Of a stretch of 64,000 bases of DNA, positions 17,950 through 29,526 are shown one piece after another. A model generated the notes under the pieces. It did no database searches and had not been told where the DNA came from. It saw only the letters and a program-made list of their open reading frames with translations. Origin of the DNA: Pseudomonas sp. 2FG (GTDB lineage: Bacteria > Pseudomonadota > Gammaproteobacteria > Pseudomonadales > Pseudomonadaceae); assembly GCF_005502935.1 (NCBI RefSeq), contig NZ_SCMP01000003.1, positions 62,001-126,000 on the forward strand, given 5' to 3'. The number at the start of each line of letters is the position of its first letter. Position 1 is the stretch's first letter. A program made the position numbers and the translations under genes.

Positions 17950-18405
17950 ATGTTTAACCTAAAAAGCACAACCACTCAGCAGGCCGCCATGGAGGCCTTC
18001 TTCTTCGGCTATCAGGCGTTCACCGCCAAAGCCGACGAAATGCTGGCGCGCCGTGGATTGAGCCGGGTACACCACCGCATCCTGTTTTTCATCGCCCGCC
18101 ATCCAGGCCTGAGCATGAAAGAGCTGCTCGCCGCGCTCGGGGTCAGCAAGCAGGCGCTGAACATCCCGCTGCGGCAACTGATGGAAATGCACCTGGTGCA
18201 GAGCATGACCGCCGAGGATGACAAACGTAAACGCCTGCTCGGATTTACCAGCGAGGGCGCCAAGCTGGAACTGGCCCTGCGCCGCGAACAGGCCAAGCTG
18301 CTGCAACGGGTGTTCAATGAGGCCGGCGAAGCCGCGGTCAACGGCTGGCTGGCAGTCAACCAGGCACTCGGTCGCACCCGCCAGCCGGGCGGCGCTGAAG
18401 ACTAA
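17950..18405 (+). CDS. MarR-family transcriptional regulator
   Basis: A 151-residue winged-helix regulator. The recognition region is LSMKELLAALGVSKQALNIPLRQL (about 55-78), followed by the wing AEDDKRKRLLGFTSEG. The protein should bind as a dimer to the two GTCAA-N5-TTGAC palindromes between it and the divergent aminotransferase-GST operon. The inducer is unknown. Confidence 0.9.
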   Translation: MFNLKSTTTQQAAMEAFFFGYQAFTAKADEMLARRGLSRVHHRILFFIARHPGLSMKELLAALGVSKQALNIPLRQLMEMHLVQSMTAEDDKRKRLLGFTSEGAKLELALRREQAKLLQRVFNEAGEAAVNGWLAVNQALGRTRQPGGAED

Positions 18406-18646
18406 TCGCAACACCACCTCGCCACACTCTCGATAAGCCGAGCCAGCTCCGGCAGAGCTCCCATGCTCACCCCCGCGGGCAATCCCAGCCGGTCAGCCCA
18501 TCGGCAAAATCGAGCGCACCAGGCTCAAACAGTTAACCGACTAGAGCCGATCCCGAGCAACTGTATGGCTAATTGCGCCAACCGCTGTATCGGGACGCCG
18601 TCCACCGCCGCGCTTAGGCTGAGCGCTGTCGCTGGAGAGAGCCACC

Positions 18647-19249
18647 ATGAGCCCGGAACTGCTGATCGCCTTTATCGCCTTTGCCTTCGTCACCTCGGTG
18701 ACGCCCGGGCCGAACAATATGATGTTGCTCGCCTCCAGCGTGAACTTCGGCCTGCGCCGCAGCCTCCCGCACATGTTCGGGATCAGCCTGGGCTTTATGC
18801 TGCTGGTGATGGCCGTCGGCTTTGGCCTGGGCCAGCTGTTCGAGCAAGTGCCGCTGCTCTACACCGTGCTGCGCTATGCCGGCGCCGCGTACCTGCTGTA
18901 CCTCGCCTGGAAAATCTCCCGCTCCGGTGCACCGGACACTGGCGGCACAGAACACGGCAAACCCTTTACCTTTCTCCAGGCGGCCGCCTTTCAGTGGATC
19001 AACCCCAAGGCCTGGGTGATGGCCATCGGCGCGATCACCACCTATACGCCGCAAGAAAACTTCCTGGTTAACGTGCTGCTGGTCGCCGGGTTGTTTGCCT
19101 TGGTCAATTGCCCCAGCGTCGGCTTGTGGACCGTCGCCGGCAGCCTGCTGCGCAACTGGCTGAGCAATCCGCGGGTGCTGCGCGGCTTCAATGTCGGCAT
19201 GGCGCTGCTGCTGGTCGTCTCGCTCTATCCTATTCTCGGAGACTTTTAA
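18647..19249 (+). CDS. LysE-family amino-acid/metabolite exporter
   Basis: A 200-residue inner-membrane protein with five to six hydrophobic helices. The family N-terminal signature is plain (FVTSVTPGPNNMMLLASSVNFG), as is FQWINPKAWVMAIGAI near residue 115. RhtB/LysE proteins export amino acids; the substrate here is unknown. The stop codon abuts the GTG of the BenE-like gene, so the two are probably cotranscribed. The 241 bp upstream show no gene. Confidence 0.9.
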   Translation: MSPELLIAFIAFAFVTSVTPGPNNMMLLASSVNFGLRRSLPHMFGISLGFMLLVMAVGFGLGQLFEQVPLLYTVLRYAGAAYLLYLAWKISRSGAPDTGGTEHGKPFTFLQAAAFQWINPKAWVMAIGAITTYTPQENFLVNVLLVAGLFALVNCPSVGLWTVAGSLLRNWLSNPRVLRGFNVGMALLLVVSLYPILGDF

Positions 19250-20479
19250 GTGAGCGACGCCAGGAACCCTGCAATGACCGAAGCCTCTGACTCCCGGGCA
19301 AATCCTGCACCGCTGCGCCCGCTGGCCGACTCCTCGCCCTCGGCCGTGGTAGCGGGCTTTATTGCGATGATGACCGGCTATACCAGCTCGCTGGTGCTGA
19401 TGTTCCAGGCTGGCCAGGCCGCCGGGCTGACCACCGGGCAAATCTCCTCATGGATCTGGGCGCTGTCGATTGGCATGGCGATCTGCAGCATCGGCCTGTC
19501 GTTGCGCTATCGCACGCCGGTCACCGTGGCCTGGTCGACCCCCGGCGCGGCGCTGCTGATCACCAGCCTGTCCGGCGTGAGCTACGGCGAGGCGATCGGC
19601 GCCTACATCACCTGCGCGCTGCTGGTGACCCTCTGCGGCCTGACCGGTAGCTTCGAGCGCCTGGTGAAGCGCCTGCCCGCCTCGCTGGCCGCGGCCTTGC
19701 TGGCCGGCATCCTGTTCAAGATCGGCAGCGAGATTTTCGTCGCCGCGCAGCATCGCACCGGCCTGGTGCTCGGCATGTTCTTCACCTATCTACTGATCAA
19801 ACGGCTGCAGCCGCGCTACGCCGTACTCGCCGCCTTGCTGGTCGGCACCGCACTGTCCGGCGCCCTGGGCCTGCTGGATTTCAGCGGCTTCAGCCTGGAA
19901 ATGGCCACCCCGGTTTGGACCACGCCGTCGTTCTCCCTGGCGGCCACCATCAGCATCGGCATTCCGCTATTCGTGGTGGCGATGACCTCGCAGAACATGC
20001 CCGGCATCGCCGTGCTGCGTGCCGACGGTTATTGGCTGCCCGCCTCGCCTTTGATCACGGTGACCGGTATCGCCTCGTTGCTGCTGGCGCCATTCGGCTC
20101 CCACGGGATAAACCTGGCGGCGATCAGTGCCGCGATCTGCACCGGCCCGCACGCCCATGAAGATCGCCGCAAGCGCTACACCGCCGCAGTCTGGTGCGGG
20201 ATCTTCTACGGTATCGCCGGGATCTTCGGCGCCACCCTGGCGGCGCTCTTCGCGGCGCTGCCCAAGGAGTTGGTGCTGTCGATTGCGGCGCTGGCGCTGT
20301 TCGGCTCGATCATCAACGGTCTGACCAATGCCATGAGCGAGGCGAAGGAGCGCGAAGCGGCGCTGGTCACCTTTATGGTCACCGCCTCGGGCTTCAGCCT
20401 GTTCTCCATCGGTTCGGCGTTCTGGGGCATAGTCGCCGGCGTGCTGACGCTACTGATCCTGAATTGGGGCAAGGACTGA
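19250..20479 (+). CDS. benE: BenE-family benzoate/H+ symporter-like transporter
   Basis: A polytopic membrane protein, 409 residues from GTG 19250 or 401 from ATG 19274. Family motifs are MTGYTSSLVLMFQAGQAAG near the N-terminus, TPGAALL, and LAPFGSHGINLAAISAAICTG. BenE proteins import benzoate with protons, but no benzoate degradation gene is nearby, so the true substrate may differ. It directly follows the LysE gene without a gap. Confidence 0.85.
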   Translation: MSDARNPAMTEASDSRANPAPLRPLADSSPSAVVAGFIAMMTGYTSSLVLMFQAGQAAGLTTGQISSWIWALSIGMAICSIGLSLRYRTPVTVAWSTPGAALLITSLSGVSYGEAIGAYITCALLVTLCGLTGSFERLVKRLPASLAAALLAGILFKIGSEIFVAAQHRTGLVLGMFFTYLLIKRLQPRYAVLAALLVGTALSGALGLLDFSGFSLEMATPVWTTPSFSLAATISIGIPLFVVAMTSQNMPGIAVLRADGYWLPASPLITVTGIASLLLAPFGSHGINLAAISAAICTGPHAHEDRRKRYTAAVWCGIFYGIAGIFGATLAALFAALPKELVLSIAALALFGSIINGLTNAMSEAKEREAALVTFMVTASGFSLFSIGSAFWGIVAGVLTLLILNWGKD

Positions 20480-20516
20480 GCGACTCAGGCACAAAGAACC
20501 AAGCCCTGGCCGCGCG

Positions 20517-21278
20517 TCAGATCGCCGTAGCCCCGCCATCCACCGCCAGCGCATGGCCGGTGGTGAAGGCCGCACCGTCGCAGCACAGGTACAGCACCGC
20601 CGCGGCGATTTCCTCGACCTTACCGATGCGCCCAACCGGGTGCATGGCCGCCGCGAACTCGCCCTTCTTCGGGTCGGCCTCATAGGCGCGCCGGAACATG
20701 TCGGTGTCGATCACCGCCGGGCACACCGCGTTGACGCGGATTTTCTTCTTCGCGTACTCGACGGCGGCGGATTTGGTCAGGCCGATCACCGCATGCTTGG
20801 AGGCGCTGTAGATGCTCATCTTCGGTGCCGCGCCAAGGCCGGCGACCGACGCGGTGTTGACTATGGCACCGCCACCCTGGGCCAACAGCAGCGGCAGTTG
20901 GTACTTCATGCACAGCCACACGCCCTTGACGTTGACGCCCATGATCGCGTCGAACTCCGCCTCGCTGCCCTCAGAAAGCCGGCCCTTCTCGATCTCGATG
21001 CCGGCGTTGTTGAAGGCATAGTCCAGGCGACCGTAGGCCGCGACTACGCCGTCCATCAGCGCCTTGACCTCCGCGTCCTTGGTCACGTCACAGCGGATAA
21101 AGGTCGCTTCACCACCGGCTGCGCGGATCAATGCAACCGTGCCTTCGCCGCCCGCGGCATCGACATCGGAAATCACTACTTTGAGGCCTTCGGCTGCGAA
21201 AGCCTGTGCACTAGCGCGGCCAATACCGGCGGCACCGCCAGTTACCAGGGCAACCTGGCCGGAGAAGGTCATGCTCAT
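20517..21278 (-). CDS. SDR-family oxidoreductase (glucose-1-dehydrogenase-like)
   Basis: A 253-residue classical SDR: TGGAAGIG near residue 14, FNNAGIE, the catalytic YSASKHAVIGL and the C-terminal LAVDGGATAI. The substrate is unknown. It is convergent with the BenE gene (37 bp between stops) and divergent from the zinc-independent oxidoreductase, with 231 bp between starts. That spacer has repeated TTTATC/GATAAA-like stretches but no operator I can name. Confidence 0.88.
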   Translation of the reverse strand: MSMTFSGQVALVTGGAAGIGRASAQAFAAEGLKVVISDVDAAGGEGTVALIRAAGGEATFIRCDVTKDAEVKALMDGVVAAYGRLDYAFNNAGIEIEKGRLSEGSEAEFDAIMGVNVKGVWLCMKYQLPLLLAQGGGAIVNTASVAGLGAAPKMSIYSASKHAVIGLTKSAAVEYAKKKIRVNAVCPAVIDTDMFRRAYEADPKKGEFAAAMHPVGRIGKVEEIAAAVLYLCCDGAAFTTGHALAVDGGATAI

Positions 21279-21509
21279 CTATCAGTCCTCTGAAGCAATG
21301 GGAGTCGATTGGCGCTCAGTCTAGCCACGCCGAAGAATGACGTGGCAGCACTATTACGAGCCGCGCTATGAGCTTATCCAAAAAAATGATAAAGCCTCGG
21401 GCCACTTCATCATCCAGATGGATAAAGCCCCATTCCGCAACTCGCCAAGCCTTGCTCGATGGCCCGCAGAGGTTTATCACCGAGGCTTTCCCGCCATTGA
21501 GTGCCTGCC

Positions 21510-22517
21510 ATGCCTGTCCAGCTCAACCGTCAGTTCCTCCTCGCACAGCGCCCAGTCGGTCTGCCGAGCCGCGAAACCTTCAGCTATGTGGAAAACCCGC
21601 TGGGCGAGCCTGGCCCCGGGCAAATTCTGGTCAAGAACGAATACCTGTCCCTCGATCCGGCCATGCGCGGCTGGATGAACGATGCCAAGTCGTATATCCC
21701 GCCGGTCGCTATCGGCGAAGTGATGCGCGCGCTGGGCGTCGGCAAAGTCATCGCCTCGCAGCACCCGAACTTCGCGGTTGGCGACTACGTCAACGGCGCC
21801 CTGGGCGTGCAGGACTACTTCCTCGGTGAGCCGAGAGGCTTCTATACCGTCGACTCCAGCCGCGCCCCGCTGCCGCTGTACCTCTCGGCCCTGGGCATGA
21901 CCGGCATGACCGCCTACTTCGCCCTGCTCGACGTCGGCCAGCCGAAAGCCGGTGACACCGTGGTGATTTCCGGCGCCGCCGGCGCGGTCGGCAGCGTGGT
22001 CGGGCAGATCGCCAAGATCAAAGGCTGCCGGGTGATCGGCATCGCCGGTGGGACGGAGAAATGCAAACTGCTGATCGACGAACTCGGCTTCGACGGCGTC
22101 ATCGACTACAAGAACGAAGACCTCCACGCCGGCCTCAAGCGCGAGTGCCCGAAAGGTGTCGATGTGTATTTCGATAACGTCGGCGGCGACATCCTCGACG
22201 CCGTGCTGACCCGCATCGCCCCCAAAGCCCGCATCGTCATCTGCGGGGCCATCAGCCAGTACAACAACAAGGAAGCGGTGAAAGGCCCGGCCAACTACCT
22301 CTCGCTGCTGGTCAACCGCGCACGGATGGAAGGCTTCGTGGTGATGGACTACGCAGCACAATTCGCCGACGCGGCGAAAGAGATGGGCGGCTGGATGGCC
22401 AGCGGCCAACTGAAGAGCAAGGAAGACATAGTCGAAGGCCTGCAAACCTTCCCGGAAACCCTGTTGAAGCTGTTCAGCGGGGAGAACTTCGGCAAGCTGG
22501 TGTTGAAAGTCAGCTAA
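21510..22517 (+). CDS. NADP-dependent medium-chain oxidoreductase (CurA/PTGR family)
   Basis: A 335-residue zinc-free MDR enzyme. LSLDPAMRGWMND near residue 47, the NADP loop VVISGAAGAVGSVVGQIAK (about 149-167) and YFDNVGGDILDAVL are those of leukotriene-B4/curcumin reductases. It likely reduces an activated carbon-carbon double bond of an enone with NADPH. A GTG three codons upstream is a possible alternative start. A strong terminator follows. Confidence 0.9.
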   Translation: MPVQLNRQFLLAQRPVGLPSRETFSYVENPLGEPGPGQILVKNEYLSLDPAMRGWMNDAKSYIPPVAIGEVMRALGVGKVIASQHPNFAVGDYVNGALGVQDYFLGEPRGFYTVDSSRAPLPLYLSALGMTGMTAYFALLDVGQPKAGDTVVISGAAGAVGSVVGQIAKIKGCRVIGIAGGTEKCKLLIDELGFDGVIDYKNEDLHAGLKRECPKGVDVYFDNVGGDILDAVLTRIAPKARIVICGAISQYNNKEAVKGPANYLSLLVNRARMEGFVVMDYAAQFADAAKEMGGWMASGQLKSKEDIVEGLQTFPETLLKLFSGENFGKLVLKVS

Positions 22518-22532
22518 ACCCGCGCGGCAAAC

Positions 22533-22566
22533 AAAAAGGGCAGTCTGCGAGAGACTGCCCTTTTTT
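22533..22566 (+). terminator. Intrinsic terminator after the oxidoreductase gene
   Basis: GGGCAGTCT and AGACTGCCC pair around GCGAG, preceded by AAAAA and followed by TTTTTT, so it can act in both directions between the convergent oxidoreductase and lipoprotein genes. Confidence 0.92.
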
Positions 22567-22591
22567 ATTCAACCGGAGCCTTACAGCCCGA

Positions 22592-23176
22592 TTACTTGTA
22601 TTTGGCGTGAAACGCCTTGATCGCCGCCTCGGGCTTCTTCTCTTCCTTGGCCAAGACGTAAACGATACGTTCGCCTTTAGGCCCACCGCCGACTTCTACA
22701 TAGCTAAAGGTGGGCTCGCCAATCTTGGCCATGTCGACCATGTCACCGTAACGGCTGAACACATAGATCACCTGTTCTTCGCGAATCTCGCCATAGAAGG
22801 GGTAGGCCGGGGCCATACTGACATTCCACAAGCGACTGGCGGCAACGGCATCCAGGCTTTTGCTTTGATCTTCGGCGGCCAACGCCAAAACAATGCTGCG
22901 GTCGAAGTTATCTTTCTTGTCCAGCGCCTTGGTGTAGGGCGCTTTGCCGGTTTGCAGGAACTGGCTGAACACCGCGTAATCATCGAACAGGTACAACTCA
23001 GTTTCCGTACGAACCTGGTACCAATCCGTATTGTTCTGCACCACGTCCACGGCTTTGCTACTCGCTGGCTTGCTAGCAGTCGCAGCGGTGGGCGTATTGG
23101 TACTGCACGCGGCGATTGCGGCGGCGAGCAATGCGATGGATACGGGTTTGATGAAACGCGGTTTGATAAAAGACAT
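22592..23176 (-). CDS. Lipoprotein of unknown function
   Basis: A 194-residue protein with a lipoprotein signal (SIALLAAAIAAC, lipidated C24), so it should be anchored in the envelope. A Thr/Ala/Ser-rich linker to about residue 45 precedes a folded domain with many aromatic residues (TDWYQVRTETELYLFDDYAVF). I do not recognise the family. It stands alone between two hairpins and convergent with the oxidoreductase gene. Confidence 0.75.
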   Translation of the reverse strand: MSFIKPRFIKPVSIALLAAAIAACSTNTPTAATASKPASSKAVDVVQNNTDWYQVRTETELYLFDDYAVFSQFLQTGKAPYTKALDKKDNFDRSIVLALAAEDQSKSLDAVAASRLWNVSMAPAYPFYGEIREEQVIYVFSRYGDMVDMAKIGEPTFSYVEVGGGPKGERIVYVLAKEEKKPEAAIKAFHAKYK

Positions 23177-23280
23177 AGCAACTCCTGCTCAAGAAAACAC
23201 TGGCTTGCAAAACTGCCTGAGTTCCGTGACGGAGGAATTAAATCTTTATGTAGGATTGATGACAGGCGCTGTTGCAGCGT

Positions 23281-23302
23281 GGCTCCCGCCGACGCGGGAG
23301 CC
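23281..23302. repeat. Small GC-rich hairpin downstream of pyrF
   Basis: GGCTCCCGC pairs perfectly with GCGGGAGCC around CGAC, 12 bases after the pyrF stop. No T run follows on either strand, so it is a REP-type stem that may protect the pyrF message end. Confidence 0.5.
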
Positions 23303-23313
23303 CAGCGCCAGGC

Positions 23314-24012
23314 TTACGCCAGCTCCGCGACCACTGTCGCCAAGGCCTGTGCCGGGTTGGCGGCTTGGCTGATGGGGCGGCCGATCACCAGATAGTCGGA
23401 GCCGGCCTCCAGCGCCTGACGGGGCGTGAGGATGCGGCGCTGGTCGTCTTGCGCACTGCCGGCGGGCCGAATCCCCGGAGTGACCAGTTGCAGCCCCGGG
23501 TACGCGGCTTTCAGCGCCTGCGCCTCCTGGGCCGAACACACCAGGCCATCGAGTCCGGCTTTGGCCGCCAGACCGGCCAAACGCAGCACCTGCTCCTGCG
23601 GCTCGATATCCAGGCCGATGCCGGCCAGATCCTCGCGCTCCATGCTGGTCAGCACGGTGACGCCGATCAGCAGCGGCTTCGGCCCAGTGAGCTTATCCAG
23701 GGTTTCCCGGCACGCGGCCATCATCCGCAAGCCACCGGAGCAGTGCACGTTGACCATCCACACGCCCATCTCCGCCGCCGCCTTCACCGCCATCGCCGTG
23801 GTATTCGGGATGTCGTGGAATTTCAGGTCGAGGAATACGTCGAAACCCTTGTCGCGCAAGGTCGTGACTATGTCCGAGCCGCAACTGGTGAACAGCTCCT
23901 TGCCGACCTTGACCCGGCACAGCCGTGGGTCCAGCTGATCGGCCAGCTGCAACGCGGCTTCGCGGGTGGGGAAATCCAGGGCGACGATGATAGGAGTCTG
24001 GCAGGCGGGCAT
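23314..24012 (-). CDS. pyrF: Orotidine 5'-phosphate decarboxylase
   Basis: The enzyme decarboxylates OMP to UMP, the last step of pyrimidine synthesis. The 232-residue protein has the catalytic array D62, K64 and D67 in [12 protein letters not shown] and the C-terminal phosphate loop [11 protein letters not shown]. The ATG at 24012 fits the family; the frame extends upstream to 24138 in an unlikely Pro/Arg-rich stretch. It is divergent from gcsR. Confidence 0.95.
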   Translation of the reverse strand: MPACQTPIIVALDFPTREAALQLADQLDPRLCRVKVGKELFTSCGSDIVTTLRDKGFDVFLDLKFHDIPNTTAMAVKAAAEMGVWMVNVHCSGGLRMMAACRETLDKLTGPKPLLIGVTVLTSMEREDLAGIGLDIEPQEQVLRLAGLAAKAGLDGLVCSAQEAQALKAAYPGLQLVTPGIRPAGSAQDDQRRILTPRQALEAGSDYLVIGRPISQAANPAQALATVVAELA

Positions 24013-24217
24013 GGTCGGGCTCTCAGGCAAGTCGAAATCGGCGCGCATTGTAGCGCAAGCGCCCGCCTCCCGCCTCCGCCTGGGTGGCGTGGCTGGCGTG
24101 GCTGGCGGGAATGGCGGGCCAGCGGCTCGACTGCGCACGCCGGCTTGGCCAAGCCTGGGTCGGAGCGGGCATACTGGCCTAAATTTCCGCCTATCACTCG
24201 GTGTTCAGTTTCCCCGC

Positions 24218-25762
<1,545 letters not shown>

Positions 25763-25912
25763 TCGGCGTCGCAGGCGAAGCGATCGCCACCGTCCGCGCC
25801 GGCGCTTGCCGAAAACCCCGTCGAACAGCGCAGCCCCCACAGCGCTGAGCTTGCGCCCCGGATGCGGGAAGCGCAGCACATCCTAGGGAAGAATCCCCCA
25901 CACCGCCCCATC

Positions 25913-25930
25913 CGTAGCGAAATCACTACA
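25913..25930 (+). promoter_or_regulatory. GcsR binding site 1 (predicted)
   Basis: CGTAGCGAAATCACTACA, an 18-bp dyad close to TGTAGTGA-WW-TCACTACA. First of three similar sites upstream of the sigma-54 promoter of gcvH. Confidence 0.7.
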
Positions 25931-25931
25931 T

Positions 25932-25949
25932 CGTAGCGATTTCAATACA
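25932..25949 (+). promoter_or_regulatory. GcsR binding site 2 (predicted)
   Basis: CGTAGCGATTTCAATACA, 19 bp after site 1 (start to start), so the two lie about two helical turns apart. Confidence 0.7.
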
Positions 25950-26012
25950 AAGTACCCTGACCCGCATCTCACCTGATGTTTACGACTCTCACGGTTCAAT
26001 CTGCGCCATAGC

Positions 26013-26030
26013 TGTAATGATTTCACTACA
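26013..26030 (+). promoter_or_regulatory. GcsR binding site 3 (predicted)
   Basis: TGTAATGATTTCACTACA, the most symmetric copy. Its centre is about 100 bp upstream of the predicted start of transcription, a normal enhancer distance. Confidence 0.72.
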
Positions 26031-26094
26031 GCCGCTCTCCGAAAAATTCTCGCGGATAATATTAACTATATGATTTTACAAGAATTTATATAAG

Positions 26095-26110
26095 TGGCAT
26101 TGCCTTTGCT
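26095..26110 (+). promoter_or_regulatory. Sigma-54 promoter of the gcv operon
   Basis: TGGCATTGCCTTTGCT fits TGGCAC-N5-TTGCW with exactly 10 bp between the -24 GG (26096-26097) and the -12 GC (26108-26109). Transcription should start near 26121, about 85 bp before gcvH. Together with the three GcsR sites this explains the whole 443-bp gap 25763-26205. Confidence 0.85.
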
Positions 26111-26205
26111 CTTGGCTTCCCCAGTCCCGCTCGCTGCCTGGCACGAGCACCGGAATCATCGTCTGGCACAAGAACCGGGCGAGTCATACCCGTTGAGGAG
26201 TTCAC

Positions 26206-26583
26206 ATGAGCGAATTGCGTTTTACCGTCGATCACGAATGGCTGCGTCTGGAGAATGATGGTCTGGTCACAGTCGGCATCACCCCCTTCGCCCAGGAAGC
26301 CCTGGGCGACGTGGTCTTCGTGCAGTTGCCGGAGCTCGGCGCTCACAGCGCCGGCGCGGAAGTCGCGGTACTGGAGTCGGTGAAAGCCGCCAGCAACATC
26401 GCCATGCCGCTGGACGGCGAAGTGGTCGAAGTGAATCGGGCACTGGAAGATGCCCCCGAGCTGGTCAACGAGGACGCTCTCGGCTCCGGCTGGTTCTTCC
26501 GCATGCGCCCGACCGACGCCGGCCAGCTGGCCGAGCTGCTCGACCAGGCCGGCTATGAAGCACTCATCAAAGCCAACGGCTGA
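26206..26583 (+). CDS. gcvH: Glycine cleavage system H protein
   Basis: The lipoyl carrier that moves the aminomethyl group between GcvP and GcvT. The 125-residue protein has the lipoylation site in [10 protein letters not shown] (K60) and the N-terminal [11 protein letters not shown] typical of GcvH. It has a GAGGAG ribosome site before the ATG and is the first gene of the sigma-54-driven operon, 9 bp before gcvP. By neighbourhood it corresponds to gcvH2 of P. aeruginosa. Confidence 0.95.
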   Translation: MSELRFTVDHEWLRLENDGLVTVGITPFAQEALGDVVFVQLPELGAHSAGAEVAVLESVKAASNIAMPLDGEVVEVNRALEDAPELVNEDALGSGWFFRMRPTDAGQLAELLDQAGYEALIKANG

Positions 26584-26592
26584 GGACCGACC

Positions 26593-29457
26593 ATGCCCAT
26601 CAAGCCCCCTTTCCTCGGCACCGCCAACGAATTCATCGCCCGCCATATCGGCCCGCGTGACGCCGAGGTCCAGGCCATGCTCGACCTGCTCGGCTACGCC
26701 GACCTCGAGGCCCTGAGCGCCAGCGTCATCCCCGACAGCATCAAGGGCACCAGCGTGCTCGAGATGGGCGCCGGCCAGAGCGAGGCCGACGCCCTCGCCG
26801 CGATCAAGGCCATCGCCAGCAAGAACCAGCTGTGCAAGACCTACATCGGCCAGGGCTACTACGGCACCCACACGCCCTCGCCGATCCTGCGTAACCTGCT
26901 GGAAAACCCCGCCTGGTACACCGCCTACACGCCCTACCAGCCGGAGATTTCCCAGGGCCGCCTGGAGGCCCTGCTGAACTTCCAGACCCTGATCAGCGAC
27001 CTCACCGGCCTGCCGATCGCCAACGCCTCCCTGCTCGACGAAGGCACCGCCGCCGCCGAGGCCATGACCTTCTGCAAGCGCCTGGCGAAGAACAAGGCCA
27101 GCAACGCCTTCTTCGCATCAAAGCACTGCCACCCGCAGACCCTCGACGTGCTGCGCACCCGTGCCGAGCCGCTGGGGATCGAGGTGGTGGTCGGCGACGA
27201 ACGGGAAATCGCCGACGCCAGCGCCTACTTCGGCGCCCTGCTGCAATACCCGGCGAGCAATGGCGATATCTTCGACTACCGCGACCTGGTCGCGCGCCTG
27301 CATGCCGCCAACGCCCTGGTCGCCGTAGCTGCCGATCTGCTGGCCCTGTGCCTGCTCACTGCGCCCGGCGAATTCGGCGCCGACCTGGCCATCGGCAGCG
27401 CCCAGCGCTTCGGCGTGCCGCTCGGTTTCGGTGGCCCGCACGCCGCCTACTTCGCCACCCGCGACGCGTTCAAGCGCGACATGCCGGGCCGCCTGGTCGG
27501 CGTCTCCATCGACCGCCACGGCCAGCCGGCCCTGCGCCTGGCCATGCAGACCCGTGAGCAGCATATCCGCCGCGAGAAGGCCACCAGCAACATCTGCACC
27601 GCGCAGGTGCTGCTGGCCAATATCGCCAGCATGTACGCGGTCTACCACGGCCCGCAGGGCCTGACCCGCATAGCCCGGCGCGTGCACCAGCTGACCGCGA
27701 TCCTCGCCCAGGGCCTGAGCAAGCTCGGCCATGCCGTGGAGCAGGAACACTTCTTCGACAGCCTGACCCTGGCCACCGGCGCGCACACCGCGCAACTGCA
27801 CCAGCAGGCCCGCGCCATGGGCATCAACCTGCGTGAAGTGGACGCTGGCCGCCTCGGCCTGTCGCTGGACGAAACCAGCAGCCAGGTCGACATCGAGCAG
27901 CTCTGGGCGCTGTTCGCCGACGGCCAGGCACTGCCGGACTTCGAGGCGCTGGCCGCGAGCATCCCCAGCCGCCTGCCGACCGCGCTGCTGCGTGAATCGG
28001 CAATCCTCAGCCACCCGGTATTCAACCGCTACCACTCGGAAACCGAGCTGATGCGCTACCTGCGCAAGCTGGCCGACAAGGACCTGGCGCTGGACCGCAG
28101 CATGATTCCGCTGGGCTCCTGCACCATGAAGCTGAACGCCGCCAGCGAGATGATCCCGGTGACCTGGGCCGAGTTCGGCAACCTGCACCCCTTCGCCCCG
28201 GCCGAGCAGAGCCAGGGCTACCAGCAGCTCACCGACGAGCTGGAAGCCATGCTCTGCGCCGCCACCGGCTACGACGCCGTGTCGCTGCAGCCCAACGCCG
28301 GCTCCCAGGGCGAATACGCCGGCCTGCTGGCGATTCGCGCCTACCACCACAGTCGCGGCGATGATCAGCGCGACATCTGCCTGATCCCGTCCTCCGCCCA
28401 CGGCACCAACCCGGCCACCGCCAACATGGCCGGCATGCGCGTGGTGGTCACCGCCTGCGACGCCCGCGGCAACGTCGATATCGCCGACCTGCGCGCCAAG
28501 GCCGAGGAGCACCAGGAGCGCCTCGCCGCGCTGATGATCACCTACCCGTCCACCCACGGCGTGTTCGAGGAAGGCATCCGCGAGATCTGCGCGATCATCC
28601 ACGACAACGGCGGCCAGGTGTACATCGACGGCGCCAACATGAACGCCATGGTCGGCCTCTGTGCGCCGGGCCAGTTCGGCGGCGACGTCTCCCACCTGAA
28701 CCTGCACAAGACCTTCTGCATCCCCCACGGCGGCGGCGGTCCGGGCGTCGGCCCGATCGGTGTCAAGGCGCACCTGGCGCCCTTCCTTCCCGGCCACGGC
28801 CATATGCAGCGCAAGGAAGGCGCGGTGAGCGCCGCGCCGTTCGGCAGTGCCAGCATCCTGCCGATCACCTGGATGTACATCCGCATGATGGGTGGCGCCG
28901 GCCTGCGCCGTGCCTCGCAGCTGGCGATCCTCAACGCCAACTACATCGCCCGCCGCCTCGAAGAGCACTTCCCGGTGCTCTACAGCGGCAGCAACGGCCT
29001 GGTGGCCCACGAATGCATCTTGGATTTGCGCCCGCTGAAGGACAGCAGCGGCATCAGCGTCGACGACGTCGCCAAGCGCCTGATCGACTTCGGCTTCCAC
29101 GCCCCGACCATGTCCTTCCCGGTGGCCGGCACGCTGATGATCGAGCCGACCGAGAGCGAAGCCAAGGAAGAGCTGGACCGTTTCTGCGACGCGATGATCC
29201 GCATCCGCGAGGAAATCCGTGCGGTTGAAACTGGCGAGCTGGACCCTGAGGACAACCCGCTGAAGAACGCGCCGCACACCGCCGCCGAACTGGTGGGCGA
29301 CTGGACCCACCCGTACAGCCGCGAGCTGGCCGTGTACCCGGTCGCCAGCCTGCTGGAAGCCAAGTACTGGCCACCGGTCGGTCGCGTCGACAACGTCTTC
29401 GGCGACCGCAACCTGGTCTGCGCCTGCCCGTCCATCGAGGCCTACCAGGAGGCCTGA
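26593..29457 (+). CDS. gcvP: Glycine dehydrogenase (decarboxylating), P protein
   Basis: The PLP enzyme decarboxylates glycine and loads the remaining aminomethylamine onto lipoyl-GcvH. The 954-residue single chain fuses the two homologous halves found as separate subunits in some bacteria. The PLP lysine is K706 in [17 protein letters not shown]. The N-terminal [17 protein letters not shown] is the family start. Codon use is strongly biased to GC-ending codons, which also creates a very long antisense open frame. Confidence 0.96.
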   Translation: MPIKPPFLGTANEFIARHIGPRDAEVQAMLDLLGYADLEALSASVIPDSIKGTSVLEMGAGQSEADALAAIKAIASKNQLCKTYIGQGYYGTHTPSPILRNLLENPAWYTAYTPYQPEISQGRLEALLNFQTLISDLTGLPIANASLLDEGTAAAEAMTFCKRLAKNKASNAFFASKHCHPQTLDVLRTRAEPLGIEVVVGDEREIADASAYFGALLQYPASNGDIFDYRDLVARLHAANALVAVAADLLALCLLTAPGEFGADLAIGSAQRFGVPLGFGGPHAAYFATRDAFKRDMPGRLVGVSIDRHGQPALRLAMQTREQHIRREKATSNICTAQVLLANIASMYAVYHGPQGLTRIARRVHQLTAILAQGLSKLGHAVEQEHFFDSLTLATGAHTAQLHQQARAMGINLREVDAGRLGLSLDETSSQVDIEQLWALFADGQALPDFEALAASIPSRLPTALLRESAILSHPVFNRYHSETELMRYLRKLADKDLALDRSMIPLGSCTMKLNAASEMIPVTWAEFGNLHPFAPAEQSQGYQQLTDELEAMLCAATGYDAVSLQPNAGSQGEYAGLLAIRAYHHSRGDDQRDICLIPSSAHGTNPATANMAGMRVVVTACDARGNVDIADLRAKAEEHQERLAALMITYPSTHGVFEEGIREICAIIHDNGGQVYIDGANMNAMVGLCAPGQFGGDVSHLNLHKTFCIPHGGGGPGVGPIGVKAHLAPFLPGHGHMQRKEGAVSAAPFGSASILPITWMYIRMMGGAGLRRASQLAILNANYIARRLEEHFPVLYSGSNGLVAHECILDLRPLKDSSGISVDDVAKRLIDFGFHAPTMSFPVAGTLMIEPTESEAKEELDRFCDAMIRIREEIRAVETGELDPEDNPLKNAPHTAAELVGDWTHPYSRELAVYPVASLLEAKYWPPVGRVDNVFGDRNLVCACPSIEAYQEA

Positions 29458-29526
29458 CCTCCCGCACAGCGCCCCGCGCCCGTGAAGGGCAAAGGGCGCC
29501 CGACAAGAACAACAGAGGATTGCGCA

